This document shows positions 36,652 through 45,876 of a stretch of DNA of 64,000 bases, piece by piece. Each line of letters starts with the position of its first letter. Positions within the stretch are counted from its first letter, which is position 1. The notes beneath the pieces are model-generated. The model had not been told where the DNA came from and did no database searches. It saw only the letters and a list, made by a program, of their open reading frames with translations. The position numbers and the translations under genes were made by a program. Source of the stretch: Lewinella sp. IMCC34191 (lineage in GTDB: Bacteria > Bacteroidota > Bacteroidia > Chitinophagales > Saprospiraceae); assembly GCF_003390935.1 (NCBI RefSeq), contig NZ_QNQZ01000015.1, positions 1 through 64,000 on the forward strand, in the 5' to 3' direction.

Positions 36652-37323
36652 TCAGTTAGTAGGGCGCTCGCCGAACAGCTTACTCCCGATGCGCACCAGG
36701 GTGCTGCCCTGTTGGAGCGCGATTTCGTAGTCGCCGGACATTCCCATGCTGATTTCCGTAAAGGCCGGATCATATTGAAAATGATTCGTCTTCAGGTCGG
36801 AAAATATTTCGTGCAGGGTACGAAACTCCCCGGCTACCTGCTCCGCATCGTCGGTGTAGGTGGCCATGCCCATCACGCCGACGATCCGAACGTGTTGCAG
36901 GGGGTCCTCCTGGATGGACGCCAGCAGTTGCTGACCCGATTCCCGGGTGAGACCGTACTTGCTTTCCTCATCCGCGATGTGATACTGCAAAAGAACATCC
37001 GTCCGCGAGTCATCGCTGCGTTTATCGAGTTCCCGGAGTAATCGGAGGCTGTCGCCGGAATGGATCAGCGACACGATCGGTACGACGTTCTTGACTTTGT
37101 TGCGCTGAAGGTGGCCGATAAAGTGCCAGTTGATGTCTTTGGGTAGTTGCTCGTGCTTCTCCACCAATTCGCTGACCCGGTTCTCTCCGAAGTCCCGGTG
37201 CCCGAGTTCGTAGAGCTCGCGGATCTTTTCAACGGGATGGGTCTTGGTTACCGCGATCAGCCGGGCATCCGAAGAGGCGACCTGGCGGCTGAGGGCGTTG
37301 TAGGTATCCGAGAGGTTCTGCAT
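36652..37323 (-). CDS. yggS: PLP homeostasis protein, YggS/YBL036C family
   Basis: The product has 223 residues, a single-domain alanine-racemase-like TIM barrel. The PLP Lys is in IAVTKTHP, and FGENRVSE, WHFIGHLQRNK and SMGMSGDYE are the family blocks. It binds PLP and helps keep free PLP balanced. Confidence 0.92.
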   Translation of the reverse strand: MQNLSDTYNALSRQVASSDARLIAVTKTHPVEKIRELYELGHRDFGENRVSELVEKHEQLPKDINWHFIGHLQRNKVKNVVPIVSLIHSGDSLRLLRELDKRSDDSRTDVLLQYHIADEESKYGLTRESGQQLLASIQEDPLQHVRIVGVMGMATYTDDAEQVAGEFRTLHEIFSDLKTNHFQYDPAFTEISMGMSGDYEIALQQGSTLVRIGSKLFGERPTN

Positions 37324-37497
37324 GGAGAAAAATTTAAATCGCGGGTAACATCGTCCGCTTCCCGAGCATAAACGACCGTTCCGTAAAGATTTGCTAAAGG
37401 ATATATTAAAAGCGGTGGATCAAACGATATATATACAACACGCTGATTAACTTATGCGTAGGCTAGTTATTATCTAATTCCACGATACCAATCCACA

Positions 37498-37686
37498 ATG
37501 AGCTACCTGACTATCAAAAACGAACGTAAGCACCGTCGCCAAGCCCGCATCATCACTTTTGTGGTGACTACGCTGGTACTAGGTGCCGCCGCCCACGGAA
37601 TGGGTGCCACCGAAGAACTCGTCGAATTGTTCCAACAGTTCATGGGCACCCAACCCGCGGGCGGGGCCGTAGCATCCCTTATTTAA
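37498..37686 (+). CDS. Small membrane protein of unknown function
   Basis: The product has 62 residues: a basic N-terminus (KNERKHRRQAR), then a membrane segment (about residues 18-36) and an acidic then Gly/Ala tail. No family was recognised. It starts at ATG after an AT-rich stretch of 170 bases likely to hold its promoter, and overlaps the convergent FKBP gene by 8 bp. Confidence 0.55.
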   Translation: MSYLTIKNERKHRRQARIITFVVTTLVLGAAAHGMGATEELVELFQQFMGTQPAGGAVASLI

Positions 37687-38335
37687 CTTCGAAGAGCTCC
37701 ACGTCGAAGATCAGCGCGGCGTAGGGGGGGATAGCGGGGGGCGATCCCCGTTCACCATATGCCAGGTGATAGGGAATGTAGAACCGATATTTGGCACCTT
37801 CCTTCATAAGCTGCAGACCTTCCGTCCATCCCGCGATAACGCGGTTAAGGGGAAATTCGATGGTCTGTCCCCGGTCGACGGAGCTGTCGAAAACCTGGCC
37901 GTTGGTCAGGGTACCGTGATAGTGGACCTTCACGGTCTCGGTAGCCGAAGGACTGGCACCGGTGCCTTCCTTGAGGACTTCGTACTGCAAACCGGAATCG
38001 GTGGTTTTGACTTCCGACCGTTTGGCGTTCTCCGTTAGGAAAGTTTCTCCCTCCTCACGAGCCTCCGCGCCGGCGCTGGCGGCAGCCTTTTGCAGGTATT
38101 CCTGAATATGTTGGTTGGCCTGTTCGGGGGTCACGGATGCGTTTCCGCTTAACCCGTCCTGAAATCCCCGGGCCAGGCTCTCGGCGTCAACCGAGTCGAA
38201 GCCCTGGCTTTTGAGGTTTTGGCTCAGCACGATGCCGAGGCTGTAACTGGTGGTATCCATATAGGATGATTGGTTTTGCGCCGTCAGACCGGCGGTAAAA
38301 AGTAGTAATACAAGCGGGCCGCCTAATCGTTTCAT
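37679..38335 (-). CDS. FKBP-type peptidyl-prolyl isomerase
   Basis: The product has 218 residues with a signal peptide to about residue 20, an N-terminal FKBP-dimerisation region (residues 25-105), and an FKBP domain with YHGTLTNGQVFDSSVDRG and PYHLAYGERG. It is a periplasmic or outer-membrane-side FkpA/Mip-like proline isomerase that aids protein folding. Its ATG overlaps the msrA stop (4 bp), so the two are co-transcribed. Confidence 0.92.
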   Translation of the reverse strand: MKRLGGPLVLLLFTAGLTAQNQSSYMDTTSYSLGIVLSQNLKSQGFDSVDAESLARGFQDGLSGNASVTPEQANQHIQEYLQKAAASAGAEAREEGETFLTENAKRSEVKTTDSGLQYEVLKEGTGASPSATETVKVHYHGTLTNGQVFDSSVDRGQTIEFPLNRVIAGWTEGLQLMKEGAKYRFYIPYHLAYGERGSPPAIPPYAALIFDVELFEVK

Positions 38336-38925
38336 GCGCGCGACTTTAAGCGGTGGCTGTACTTTTTACGGATCTTGCCCACCTTCGGACTGATAACGAA
38401 GGTGCAATAGCTGTTGCGGTCGCCGACCTTATTGTAGTAATTCTGGTGGTAATCCTCCGCGGGATAGAAGGAAGTGAAGGGAATAAGCTCCGTAACTGCC
38501 TGTTGACCATACAAGTCGGGCACCAAGTCGGCCATGGCTTTTTCCGTAGCCTCTTTTTGCTCGTCATTCGTGTAAAAAACCGCACTGCGGTACTGGGGTC
38601 CGACGTCGTTGCCCTGACGGTTCGGGGTGGTGGGATCGTGAGCGGCGAAGAAAATTTCTAATATTTCGCTGCGGGTAATCACTTGGGGATCAAATTCAAC
38701 GAGGATAACTTCAACGTGATCGGTACCTTTGGTACAGACGGCTTCGTAATTGGCCGTGTCCGCCGAACCACCGGCGTATCCACTGACGACGCGTTCGACA
38801 CCTTTAATATCGAGGAAGACGGCTTCCGTACACCAGAAACAGCCGCCACCTAGAATGATGGTTTCCTGACGGTCCGTATTATTTATTTCTGAAATTGATT
38901 CACCAAATCGGGGGGTGGTAGACAT
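38332..38925 (-). CDS. msrA: Peptide methionine-S-sulfoxide reductase A
   Basis: The product has 197 residues with the catalytic GGGCFWCTEAVF (Cys nucleophile), HDPTTPNRQGNDVGPQYRS and YHQNYYNK blocks. It reduces S-methionine sulfoxide in proteins. An N-terminal stretch of about 24 residues precedes the catalytic domain; there is no clear signal peptide. It is divergent from the NTT-like carrier. Confidence 0.94.
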   Translation of the reverse strand: MSTTPRFGESISEINNTDRQETIILGGGCFWCTEAVFLDIKGVERVVSGYAGGSADTANYEAVCTKGTDHVEVILVEFDPQVITRSEILEIFFAAHDPTTPNRQGNDVGPQYRSAVFYTNDEQKEATEKAMADLVPDLYGQQAVTELIPFTSFYPAEDYHQNYYNKVGDRNSYCTFVISPKVGKIRKKYSHRLKSRA

Positions 38926-38988
38926 ATTCTTATCTTTTGTTGTTGGGATAATACCCGTTGTCGGGTCTCATGGAATTAACGTGTCCGT

Positions 38989-41844
38989 ATGCAGCAAGTT
39001 TTAAGCAAGCTTTTTCGCGCCCGTCCGGGGGAGTGGGGAGCCGTGCTGATGCTGCAGTTGCTGGTTTTTCTCATCATCTGCACGCTGCTCATCGTCAAAC
39101 CGACGGCCAGTGCGCTCTTCCTCTCGGAATACGGGGCCATCGGCCTCCCGTACATCTTTCTAGCCACCGCGGTCCTGGCCGCTGTTGTCAGTACCGGGTA
39201 CTCCGCAGCGCTACGGCGCTATAGCCTGCTCCGGGTCAGCTTCATCTCCCTGGTAGTCTGCCTGGGGATACTGCTGACCTGCTCCATTTTCATGCGGATC
39301 CCGCTGGCCCGACCGACCATCGCCGTCGTCCTGTATCTATGGACGGCCATCTTCGGCGTACTGGCCGCCTCGCAATTCTGGATGATGGCCAGCTTCGTCT
39401 TTGATGTGCGGCAGGCAAAACGGCTTTTCGGCCTGATTGGCGCGGGAGCCATTGCCGGTGGCATCGCCGGGGGGTACATCACCTCCCTGCTGGCGCAGGA
39501 GATCGGGGCGCGAAACCTCATCCTGGTTGCCGCTACCTTGCTGGTGCCCTGCCTGATCCTCACGGTCATCATCTGGCGCCGCTACGTGGTGCGCAAGCAG
39601 AGCATGATCTCGCGCAAGAAGAAGTCGAATGCGGGTTACGAGGCTCCCCACCGTCTCATCTTTGCTAGTAAGCACCTGCTGCTCTTATGCGGTATCGTTG
39701 CGCTCAGCGTTATCGTGGCCAAGCTGGTCGATTATCAGTTTAGCGTACTGGCCGCCGAGCGGTACGGCGATCAGGATCGCCTGGCCGGATTCTTCGGCTT
39801 CTGGTATTCCACCTTCAATATCGTGGCGCTGGCTATTCAACTGCTGCTTACCCAGCGTGTCGTTCAGGGGATCGGGGTAAGCGGCGCGCTGCTTTTTTTG
39901 CCCATCGGACTGGGCATCGGCGCGGTGACCATGCTGTTCATGCCCGGGCTGAGCGCGGCCATCTTTAGCCGATCCATCGACGGCAGCCTCAAGCAATCCC
40001 TGAGCCGGGCGAGTATCGAAATGCTGTTCCTGCCGCTCGATGAGGATACCAAAAAGAAGGTGAAGACCTACATCGATGTATTCATCGATAGCCTGGCCGG
40101 CGGCCTGGGTGGACTGCTGCTCATCGGGCTGACCCAGTTTATGGGCCTTTCCGCCCCTTCCATCAGCTGGTTTGTACTTATCCTGGTCGCTGTGTGGATG
40201 TTGAGCGTGATCATGATTCGGGAGGAATACATCGAGGCTTTCCGCGCGCAGTTGTCCCACCTCAAGCCGAAAGAACATCGCAACCGCCTGCGTAGCCACC
40301 ACCGCAAAGTGATGGCAGGATTCCTGCAGGTGCTCGAGGAAGGTCAGATGAGCACCCACGAGAAGCAACTTTTATACGTGCTGGAGCGGGCCGACGACCT
40401 GAGTAATTCGACCTTCCGGGAGCCTATCGCAAGGCTGCTGACCCACCCCTCGCCCAATGTCCGCGCGCGGGCCCTGCGTAGCCTCTATCTCCAACCGGGC
40501 ACCGAATTAGTGGACGAGGTGACCCCGCTGCTGAGCGATGCCGATGCGACCGTTCGTAGCGCGGCCTTCGATTATCTCTTCTCCCGCACGGAGTCGGTGG
40601 GGAAGGACGTACTGGAACCCCTGCTCGACGATCCGGATCCCGACATTGCCGGTGCCGCACTGGTCAGCCTGGCTACCGAAACGGCGGGAAACTCCTTTAG
40701 CCGGAAGCAATGGCAGGTCAGCCAGCGGCTTCGCCGTCGCATCCGTGAATTACGGGAGGTAGACTCCGCTAAGCGCCATCAGTGGTATGTCTATCTGCTC
40801 AAGGCTTCCGGGCGTTCCCAATTAGCTACGGGCAGGTCGTTTATTCAGCGCTGCCTTCTTTTGGAGGATGAGGAGATCCTGCGGTACGCGATCCTGGCCG
40901 CCGGCGAAAGCCAGCACGAGGACCTCATCGTCCCGCTCCTGCACCTGATCACCCACCCCGAGGTCCGCCCGTTGGCTATAAATGCGCTCGTCCAGTACCA
41001 GGGAGGACTACTCGCACTAATTCCGGGGCTCATTGCCTCGGGTGAATTGTCCATCACCGAGGTCCGCCGGCTTCCCACGGTGATCGAGAAGATCGACCGT
41101 CAGCAATCAATTGACATCTTGCTATCCCTGACCGAGCGCTTTTACCCCAACGATCTGGCATTGCGTATGGAGGTGATCCGGGCGCTCAATGCCGTTAAGC
41201 GTGATTTTCCCAAGCGGAACATGCCGACGAAAACCATCTACCGGCAAATCGTCACGGAAGCCCGCAACTACGAGAGCATGCAGGAGCAGCTGAGCGGACA
41301 GCTGATTCTCCTCCAGTTCGGCCGTAGCGAGGAGGAATTGGTTTACCGCGAAGCCTTCGCCAGCCTTATCCGGCAGCGGATGCGGGCAACCTTCAACCGG
41401 TTATTCCGATTGCTGGGCCTTCGCTATCCGCCGGCCGACATCATTCCCGTTCACCTGGCGCTTAATGACGACCTGGTATCCATTCAAATCAGCGGAATCG
41501 AGTTCCTGGACAACTTACTCGAACTAAGCCTCAAGCGGCTCATTATTCCCTTGTTGGACCGTCGTCAGCGGCAGCTACAGGGAAATGGCGAACTGCTGGA
41601 AACCGAGGTCGATTTGATCGATCTGCGGCGACAGGAATTCAAATATCTGAAGCGGATTCTCCGGGGCCGTGACGATCGGTTGAAAATAGCGGCACTGCGT
41701 GTTATTTCTACCCTCGACGATCCGGAATTCATTCCCGTACTGGATTACTTTATTGCTTCCGATACGGACAATAACCAGGTACGAATGGTCGCGCAGGAAG
41801 CGCTCGAAGAGTTACGTGTCAGTTTGAGTTCGGTAGAAGTTTGA
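38989..41844 (+). CDS. NTT-like carrier with cytoplasmic HEAT repeats
   Basis: The product has 951 residues. Residues 15-430 form about 12 membrane helices of the Npt1/Npt2 (ATP/ADP translocase) and MFS type, with LIGAGAIAGGIAGGY as a glycine-rich helix. Residues 450-940 are soluble and carry HEAT-like helical repeats (for example PNVRARALRSLYLQPG, DPDIAGAALVSLA). This fusion is known in free-living Bacteroidota, where nucleotide transport is unproven. Its substrate is unknown. argS follows by 18 bp with its own promoter. Confidence 0.8.
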   Translation: MQQVLSKLFRARPGEWGAVLMLQLLVFLIICTLLIVKPTASALFLSEYGAIGLPYIFLATAVLAAVVSTGYSAALRRYSLLRVSFISLVVCLGILLTCSIFMRIPLARPTIAVVLYLWTAIFGVLAASQFWMMASFVFDVRQAKRLFGLIGAGAIAGGIAGGYITSLLAQEIGARNLILVAATLLVPCLILTVIIWRRYVVRKQSMISRKKKSNAGYEAPHRLIFASKHLLLLCGIVALSVIVAKLVDYQFSVLAAERYGDQDRLAGFFGFWYSTFNIVALAIQLLLTQRVVQGIGVSGALLFLPIGLGIGAVTMLFMPGLSAAIFSRSIDGSLKQSLSRASIEMLFLPLDEDTKKKVKTYIDVFIDSLAGGLGGLLLIGLTQFMGLSAPSISWFVLILVAVWMLSVIMIREEYIEAFRAQLSHLKPKEHRNRLRSHHRKVMAGFLQVLEEGQMSTHEKQLLYVLERADDLSNSTFREPIARLLTHPSPNVRARALRSLYLQPGTELVDEVTPLLSDADATVRSAAFDYLFSRTESVGKDVLEPLLDDPDPDIAGAALVSLATETAGNSFSRKQWQVSQRLRRRIRELREVDSAKRHQWYVYLLKASGRSQLATGRSFIQRCLLLEDEEILRYAILAAGESQHEDLIVPLLHLITHPEVRPLAINALVQYQGGLLALIPGLIASGELSITEVRRLPTVIEKIDRQQSIDILLSLTERFYPNDLALRMEVIRALNAVKRDFPKRNMPTKTIYRQIVTEARNYESMQEQLSGQLILLQFGRSEEELVYREAFASLIRQRMRATFNRLFRLLGLRYPPADIIPVHLALNDDLVSIQISGIEFLDNLLELSLKRLIIPLLDRRQRQLQGNGELLETEVDLIDLRRQEFKYLKRILRGRDDRLKIAALRVISTLDDPEFIPVLDYFIASDTDNNQVRMVAQEALEELRVSLSSVEV

Positions 41845-41846
41845 TC

Positions 41847-41854
41847 TATCTTTG
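41847..41854 (+). promoter_or_regulatory. -7 box TATCTTTG of argS
   Basis: It is an exact TAnnTTTG match just after the stop of the preceding gene and 8 bases before the argS ATG, implying a very short leader. TTTG at 41823-41826 is placed suitably for the -33 element. Confidence 0.7.
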
Positions 41855-41862
41855 CCGGCCTT

Positions 41863-43710
41863 ATGAAGACATTACCCGAACTACTGGAGTCCGGCGTCCG
41901 CGATGCCCTGCGAGTACTATACGACGCTGACGGTGCCAACCAGGAAATCACCCTGCAATCCACCCGCAAGGAATTCGAAGGAGAATTCACCGTAGTCACC
42001 TTCCCCCTTACGCGGCTGGCCCGGAAAAAGCCGGAAGTCATCGCCGAAGAGATCGGCGCTTACCTGCAGGGGAACGTCGACGAAGTGACCGGTTACAACG
42101 TGATCAAGGGCTTCTTGAACCTGGTCATTGCCGACCGCTACTGGACGAAATTCCTCCTCGATAGCGCGGTAGCCGAAGGTTTCGGTCATGTAGACGGGGG
42201 CAAGGAGCGCGTAGTCGTTGAATTCGCCAGTCCCAACACCAACAAACCCCTCCACCTCGGCCACGTACGCAATATCTTGCTCGGTTGGGCTACCAGTCAA
42301 TTGCTCCAGGCGGCCGGTCACGATGTCGTACGCGTACAAATTATCAACGATCGCGGTATTGCGATCTGCAAGTCCATGCTCGCCTGGGAGCGTTTCGGCG
42401 ACGGAGCAACCCCGAAGTCAAAGGGTACGAAAGCCGACCATTTCGTGGGCGGCTATTACGTCCTGTTCGAGCAGCGCTTCCAGCAGGAATACGCGGAATG
42501 GCAACAAAGCGATGAAGCCGCATCGGTGCTGGCCGAAAAGAATACGAAAGACCTTTCCCCGGAGGCGTTCTGGAAAAGCTTTAAGAATACCTACTTCAAC
42601 GAGTACAGCGATCTGGGCCGCGCCGCGAAGGAAATGCTGCTCCGCTGGGAAAAGGGTGATCCGGAGACGGTCGCGCTCTGGAACCGCATGAATGGCTGGG
42701 TCTACGAAGGCTTTGACGAAACTTACGAGCGTCTCGGCGTCACCTTCGATAAGGTATACTACGAAAGCCAGACCTATCTGCTGGGTAAGGATATGGTCGA
42801 AGCCGGCCTGGACAAGGGGGTTTTCTACCGCAAGGACGATGGCTCCGTCTTCGCCGATCTTTCCGACACCAAACTCGATCAAAAGGCACTGCTGCGCGGC
42901 GACGGGACCAGCCTGTACATCACCCAGGACCTCGGTACGGCCCGACTCCGTTACGACGACTTCCAGGCCAAGCGTATGGTCTACACCGTGGGCGACGAGC
43001 AGAACTACCACTTTCAGGTGCTCTTCGAATTACTGAAGCGCCTCGAGGAGCCCTACGCCAATGGCCTCTTCCACCTCAGCTACGGCATGGTCGACCTACC
43101 TACCGGAAAGATGAAGAGCCGGGAGGGCACGGTCGTCGACGCCGATGATTTGATGGACGAAGTCATCCAGGAAGCCTACCAATCGAGCCTCGAGCGCGAC
43201 GCGACGAGTGAGCTCAACGACACCGAACGTCGCGAAATCATCCGGAAGATCGGTATGGCGGCCCTCAAGTTCCAGATCATCAAAGTCGGTCCGCAGAAGC
43301 GCATGACTTTCGACCCCAAAGAGAGCGTCGACCTGCAGGGGCAAACCGGGCCTTACGTGCAGAACGCCTACGTACGCACCCGGGCGGTCTGGCGCAAAGC
43401 GGGTGACCGCGACCTCTCCGCCGCCGATCAGTACCGGGAATTGCAGCCCGCCGAGCGGGAACTGATCAGTCAGCTTTATGCCTATCCTACGCTACTGCAG
43501 GATGCGGCGGCTAACTACGATCCCTCGGTCGTAGCCATGTTCTGTTACGAGCTGGCTAAGAACCTGCACAAATTCTGGCACGACGTCAGTATCCTCAATG
43601 CGGAGACCGAAGCGGCGGTCGCCTTCCGCCTGCAACTTTGCCAGGCCGTCGGAAATGTCCTACGTTCGGGGATGGGCATACTTGGTATAGACATGCCGGA
43701 GCGCATGTAG
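41863..43710 (+). CDS. argS: Arginyl-tRNA synthetase
   Basis: The product has 615 residues of class Ia. The N-terminal additional domain (Arg_S N) is followed by the catalytic core with HLGH in SPNTNKPLHLGHVRN and by KMKSREG. The C-terminal DALR anticodon-binding domain contains NLHKFWHDVSIL. It charges tRNA(Arg). The convergent Fpg-like gene ends 4 bases beyond its stop. Confidence 0.96.
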   Translation: MKTLPELLESGVRDALRVLYDADGANQEITLQSTRKEFEGEFTVVTFPLTRLARKKPEVIAEEIGAYLQGNVDEVTGYNVIKGFLNLVIADRYWTKFLLDSAVAEGFGHVDGGKERVVVEFASPNTNKPLHLGHVRNILLGWATSQLLQAAGHDVVRVQIINDRGIAICKSMLAWERFGDGATPKSKGTKADHFVGGYYVLFEQRFQQEYAEWQQSDEAASVLAEKNTKDLSPEAFWKSFKNTYFNEYSDLGRAAKEMLLRWEKGDPETVALWNRMNGWVYEGFDETYERLGVTFDKVYYESQTYLLGKDMVEAGLDKGVFYRKDDGSVFADLSDTKLDQKALLRGDGTSLYITQDLGTARLRYDDFQAKRMVYTVGDEQNYHFQVLFELLKRLEEPYANGLFHLSYGMVDLPTGKMKSREGTVVDADDLMDEVIQEAYQSSLERDATSELNDTERREIIRKIGMAALKFQIIKVGPQKRMTFDPKESVDLQGQTGPYVQNAYVRTRAVWRKAGDRDLSAADQYRELQPAERELISQLYAYPTLLQDAAANYDPSVVAMFCYELAKNLHKFWHDVSILNAETEAAVAFRLQLCQAVGNVLRSGMGILGIDMPERM

Positions 43711-43714
43711 GCGG

Positions 43715-44509
43715 TTACTCGTGGCCGCTTTGCCAACCCGCTACGTAGTAGGTGGTCCGGCCGGCTACTTTGGTGATCTTCACCTCGCCGATGCCTTCGG
43801 GGCCAGGCTTGCCTTCTTCGCGCCATACGTGCCAGAACCAGTCTTCCGGATAGTCTTTATAATAGGGTGCGTTGTCAACCCCGTACTGCATGACCGCCAT
43901 GGTCTCTGCGTGGATCGCGGTCAATTGTTCGCGGCTCAGGTCACAGGCCCGGGCCGCCGGGTGGATCCGGGTACGGTAGCAAATTTCATCCGCGTACAGA
44001 TTGCCTACTCCGGCCAGAATGGACTGGTTGAGTAGCAGCCCCTTGATGGTGGATTTGCGATTGCTTACGGTCTCCAGCCAGGTGTCCAGATCCAGGTCCA
44101 GGGCGTCCGGACCGAGCTTGATCTCGTCGATGTACGCGTCGCGGTCTTCCAGGTAAAGAATGCGCGCGAATTTCCGCGGGTCGTTGAAGCCCAGGGTATT
44201 GCCGTCGGCGAAGTGCAGCGCAAAGCGCTCGAACTTGTGGCGGTCTTCCGGTTCCTGGTACAAATTGAGATCTCCCGTCATGCCGAAGTGCAGCAGGAGG
44301 GCGTGACCGTTGTCGAGATTCGCGAATAGATATTTTCCCCGTCGGAGGGTGTCGACGATGGTCCGACCGGTCAGGCTGTCGATGAAGACCGCGCCGGGCA
44401 TATTCCGTATAATGAAATCATCGTGAACCGTCACCGACGCGATGGTCTGTCCGGTAGCGGCGGCATCGAAGTAGAGCTTGAAATTGTGAACTTCGGGAAG
44501 TTCCGGCAT
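43715..44509 (-). CDS. Fpg/Nei-type DNA glycosylase, zinc cysteines absent
   Basis: The product has 264 residues. It begins MPELPEV, with Pro2 as catalytic nucleophile and Glu3, and shows the LRRGKYLF Lys and a helix-two-turn-helix around NQSILAGVGNLYADEI. It removes oxidised bases from DNA. The C-terminus, where Fpg has a CxxC-x16-CxxC zinc finger, reads EEGKPGPEG and YYVAGWQS with no cysteines at the expected places, like the zincless finger of NEIL1. The hairpin is otherwise kept, including the Arg in the R-T-T-Y-Y block. Whether it acts on 8-oxoG or pyrimidines is open. Confidence 0.9.
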   Translation of the reverse strand: MPELPEVHNFKLYFDAAATGQTIASVTVHDDFIIRNMPGAVFIDSLTGRTIVDTLRRGKYLFANLDNGHALLLHFGMTGDLNLYQEPEDRHKFERFALHFADGNTLGFNDPRKFARILYLEDRDAYIDEIKLGPDALDLDLDTWLETVSNRKSTIKGLLLNQSILAGVGNLYADEICYRTRIHPAARACDLSREQLTAIHAETMAVMQYGVDNAPYYKDYPEDWFWHVWREEGKPGPEGIGEVKITKVAGRTTYYVAGWQSGHE

Positions 44510-44556
44510 GGATCCTTTTTCTTGCCTAACGATTATCGGCCGGGAGGGTTGCGGCC

Positions 44557-45447
44557 TTACAGCAGTCCGAATGCCTTCTGCTCCACGAGCAGGTATCCTT
44601 CGTCCTCTCCGCCGAATTTGGCAAAGTATTCTTTCACTCCGGGTAATTCGGACCCTTCGAAATCGAATCGCGATCCCGGACAGCCGGCATCCCGCGCCAT
44701 CACCAACGCCAGTAGACGGCTCATGCCTCTTCGCTTACGGCCTAGTTCGGTGGACACGGGAGCCAGGTTAATGGTGCGGCCCCCGAAACGGGGAAAGAAA
44801 CCGGCGGCCAGCAGTTCTCCATCCTCGCGTAATTGGTAGCAAGCCCCGAAGCCCCGTCGTTCTACCTCGAGCATCAGCCGTTCCAGGACGGAGAAATGCT
44901 TTACGTTGATGCCCTTTCTTCCGCCCAGTAATTTCCGGTTCAGGTCCGCATGATGCTCGGGCGAAAAGCGCTCCAGGCTGTCGCTACCGCTTTTCCGTAG
45001 AAGAGACTGTAGCGTTTTAGGAAAGCCTTTGACGACCTGCGGCATGGGGACGGACAAATCAACGACGTAGTTAATCCGCCGGCGGTACCGGTATCGTGCC
45101 GGAATGGCCGCCGGGTTGACGTCGGGACGAATCGGCAGGGCGATTTGGACCCGTTGGGGAACCGCCCGCAGTAAGGAAGTGATGGCTTCGTCGGTAACTG
45201 TGCCGTATGGTCCCAATTGTTGGGTGTAGGCGGGAGAAATAATGGCGGGAACGATTCGCGCCCGGCGCAAATCAGGCAGCGGCAACACCAGCCGGTAATC
45301 ATCAACGACCAGCGCATCCCAATGTCCGTCGGTTACCGTGTCCAACCACCACGTCAGTCCGTAGGGCAGGGGGCGTGCATCCTCGCCAACCAAGGCGTTC
45401 CACCGGTCCTCATCAATATCTCTTCTTCGTAACCGGCTGATCCGCAT
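44557..45447 (-). CDS. GNAT-fold protein of unknown function
   Basis: The product has 296 residues. The N-terminal half begins with a block similar to FemAB/GNAT-like starts, and residues 200-270 hold an acetyltransferase-like GRKRRGMSRLLALVMARDAG. No signal peptide is present. Acyl-CoA or aminoacyl-tRNA could be the donor, as in FemX-like proteins, but this is not shown. It follows the UPF0158 gene by 3 bp and is probably co-transcribed with it and the SMP-30 gene. Confidence 0.6.
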   Translation of the reverse strand: MRISRLRRRDIDEDRWNALVGEDARPLPYGLTWWLDTVTDGHWDALVVDDYRLVLPLPDLRRARIVPAIISPAYTQQLGPYGTVTDEAITSLLRAVPQRVQIALPIRPDVNPAAIPARYRYRRRINYVVDLSVPMPQVVKGFPKTLQSLLRKSGSDSLERFSPEHHADLNRKLLGGRKGINVKHFSVLERLMLEVERRGFGACYQLREDGELLAAGFFPRFGGRTINLAPVSTELGRKRRGMSRLLALVMARDAGCPGSRFDFEGSELPGVKEYFAKFGGEDEGYLLVEQKAFGLL

Positions 45448-45450
45448 ACT

Positions 45451-45876
45451 TTATTCGCGATCTTCCACCAAACTTTCCCGCACGTATTCCGTGTACCGCT
45501 CCTGGCGAAATTGCCGCCACCGCTCGTAGTTTTTAGGAAAGCGACGCAGCTCAGACTTAAAATTCTGGAAGGGGTTGGGGCGCTTGAGGGCGTAGGTCAG
45601 GGCTTGCCACAGTTCCTGGTTGCGTACCCGATCGGTGAAGGCGGCCATGATTTTGATCGCGTCCGCGGCGGGCAGGCGTTCGATGTGTATGTACGCGTCG
45701 GGGTCCGTGCTGACATCCTGCATAATGGCCTCGAAAATTTCCGGATCGGCACGTACGTTCCGCTCGGGATCGTCGGCGACCAGCATGCGTCCGTGTTCGC
45801 GGTGCACGTACACTTCCATGCCTCGCCGTATGGCGGTGGCCGCTTCGTTGATGTCGTTGTCGTTAAGCTGAATCAT
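45451..45876 (-). CDS. UPF0158-family protein
   Basis: The product has 141 residues and resembles UPF0158: an N-terminal helix with INEAATAIRRG, the central YIHIERLPAADAIKIMAAF, and a C-terminal FPKNYERWRQFRQERY. The function is unknown. Its start overlaps the stop of the SMP-30 gene in TAATG, so the genes are translationally coupled. Confidence 0.7.
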   Translation of the reverse strand: MIQLNDNDINEAATAIRRGMEVYVHREHGRMLVADDPERNVRADPEIFEAIMQDVSTDPDAYIHIERLPAADAIKIMAAFTDRVRNQELWQALTYALKRPNPFQNFKSELRRFPKNYERWRQFRQERYTEYVRESLVEDRE

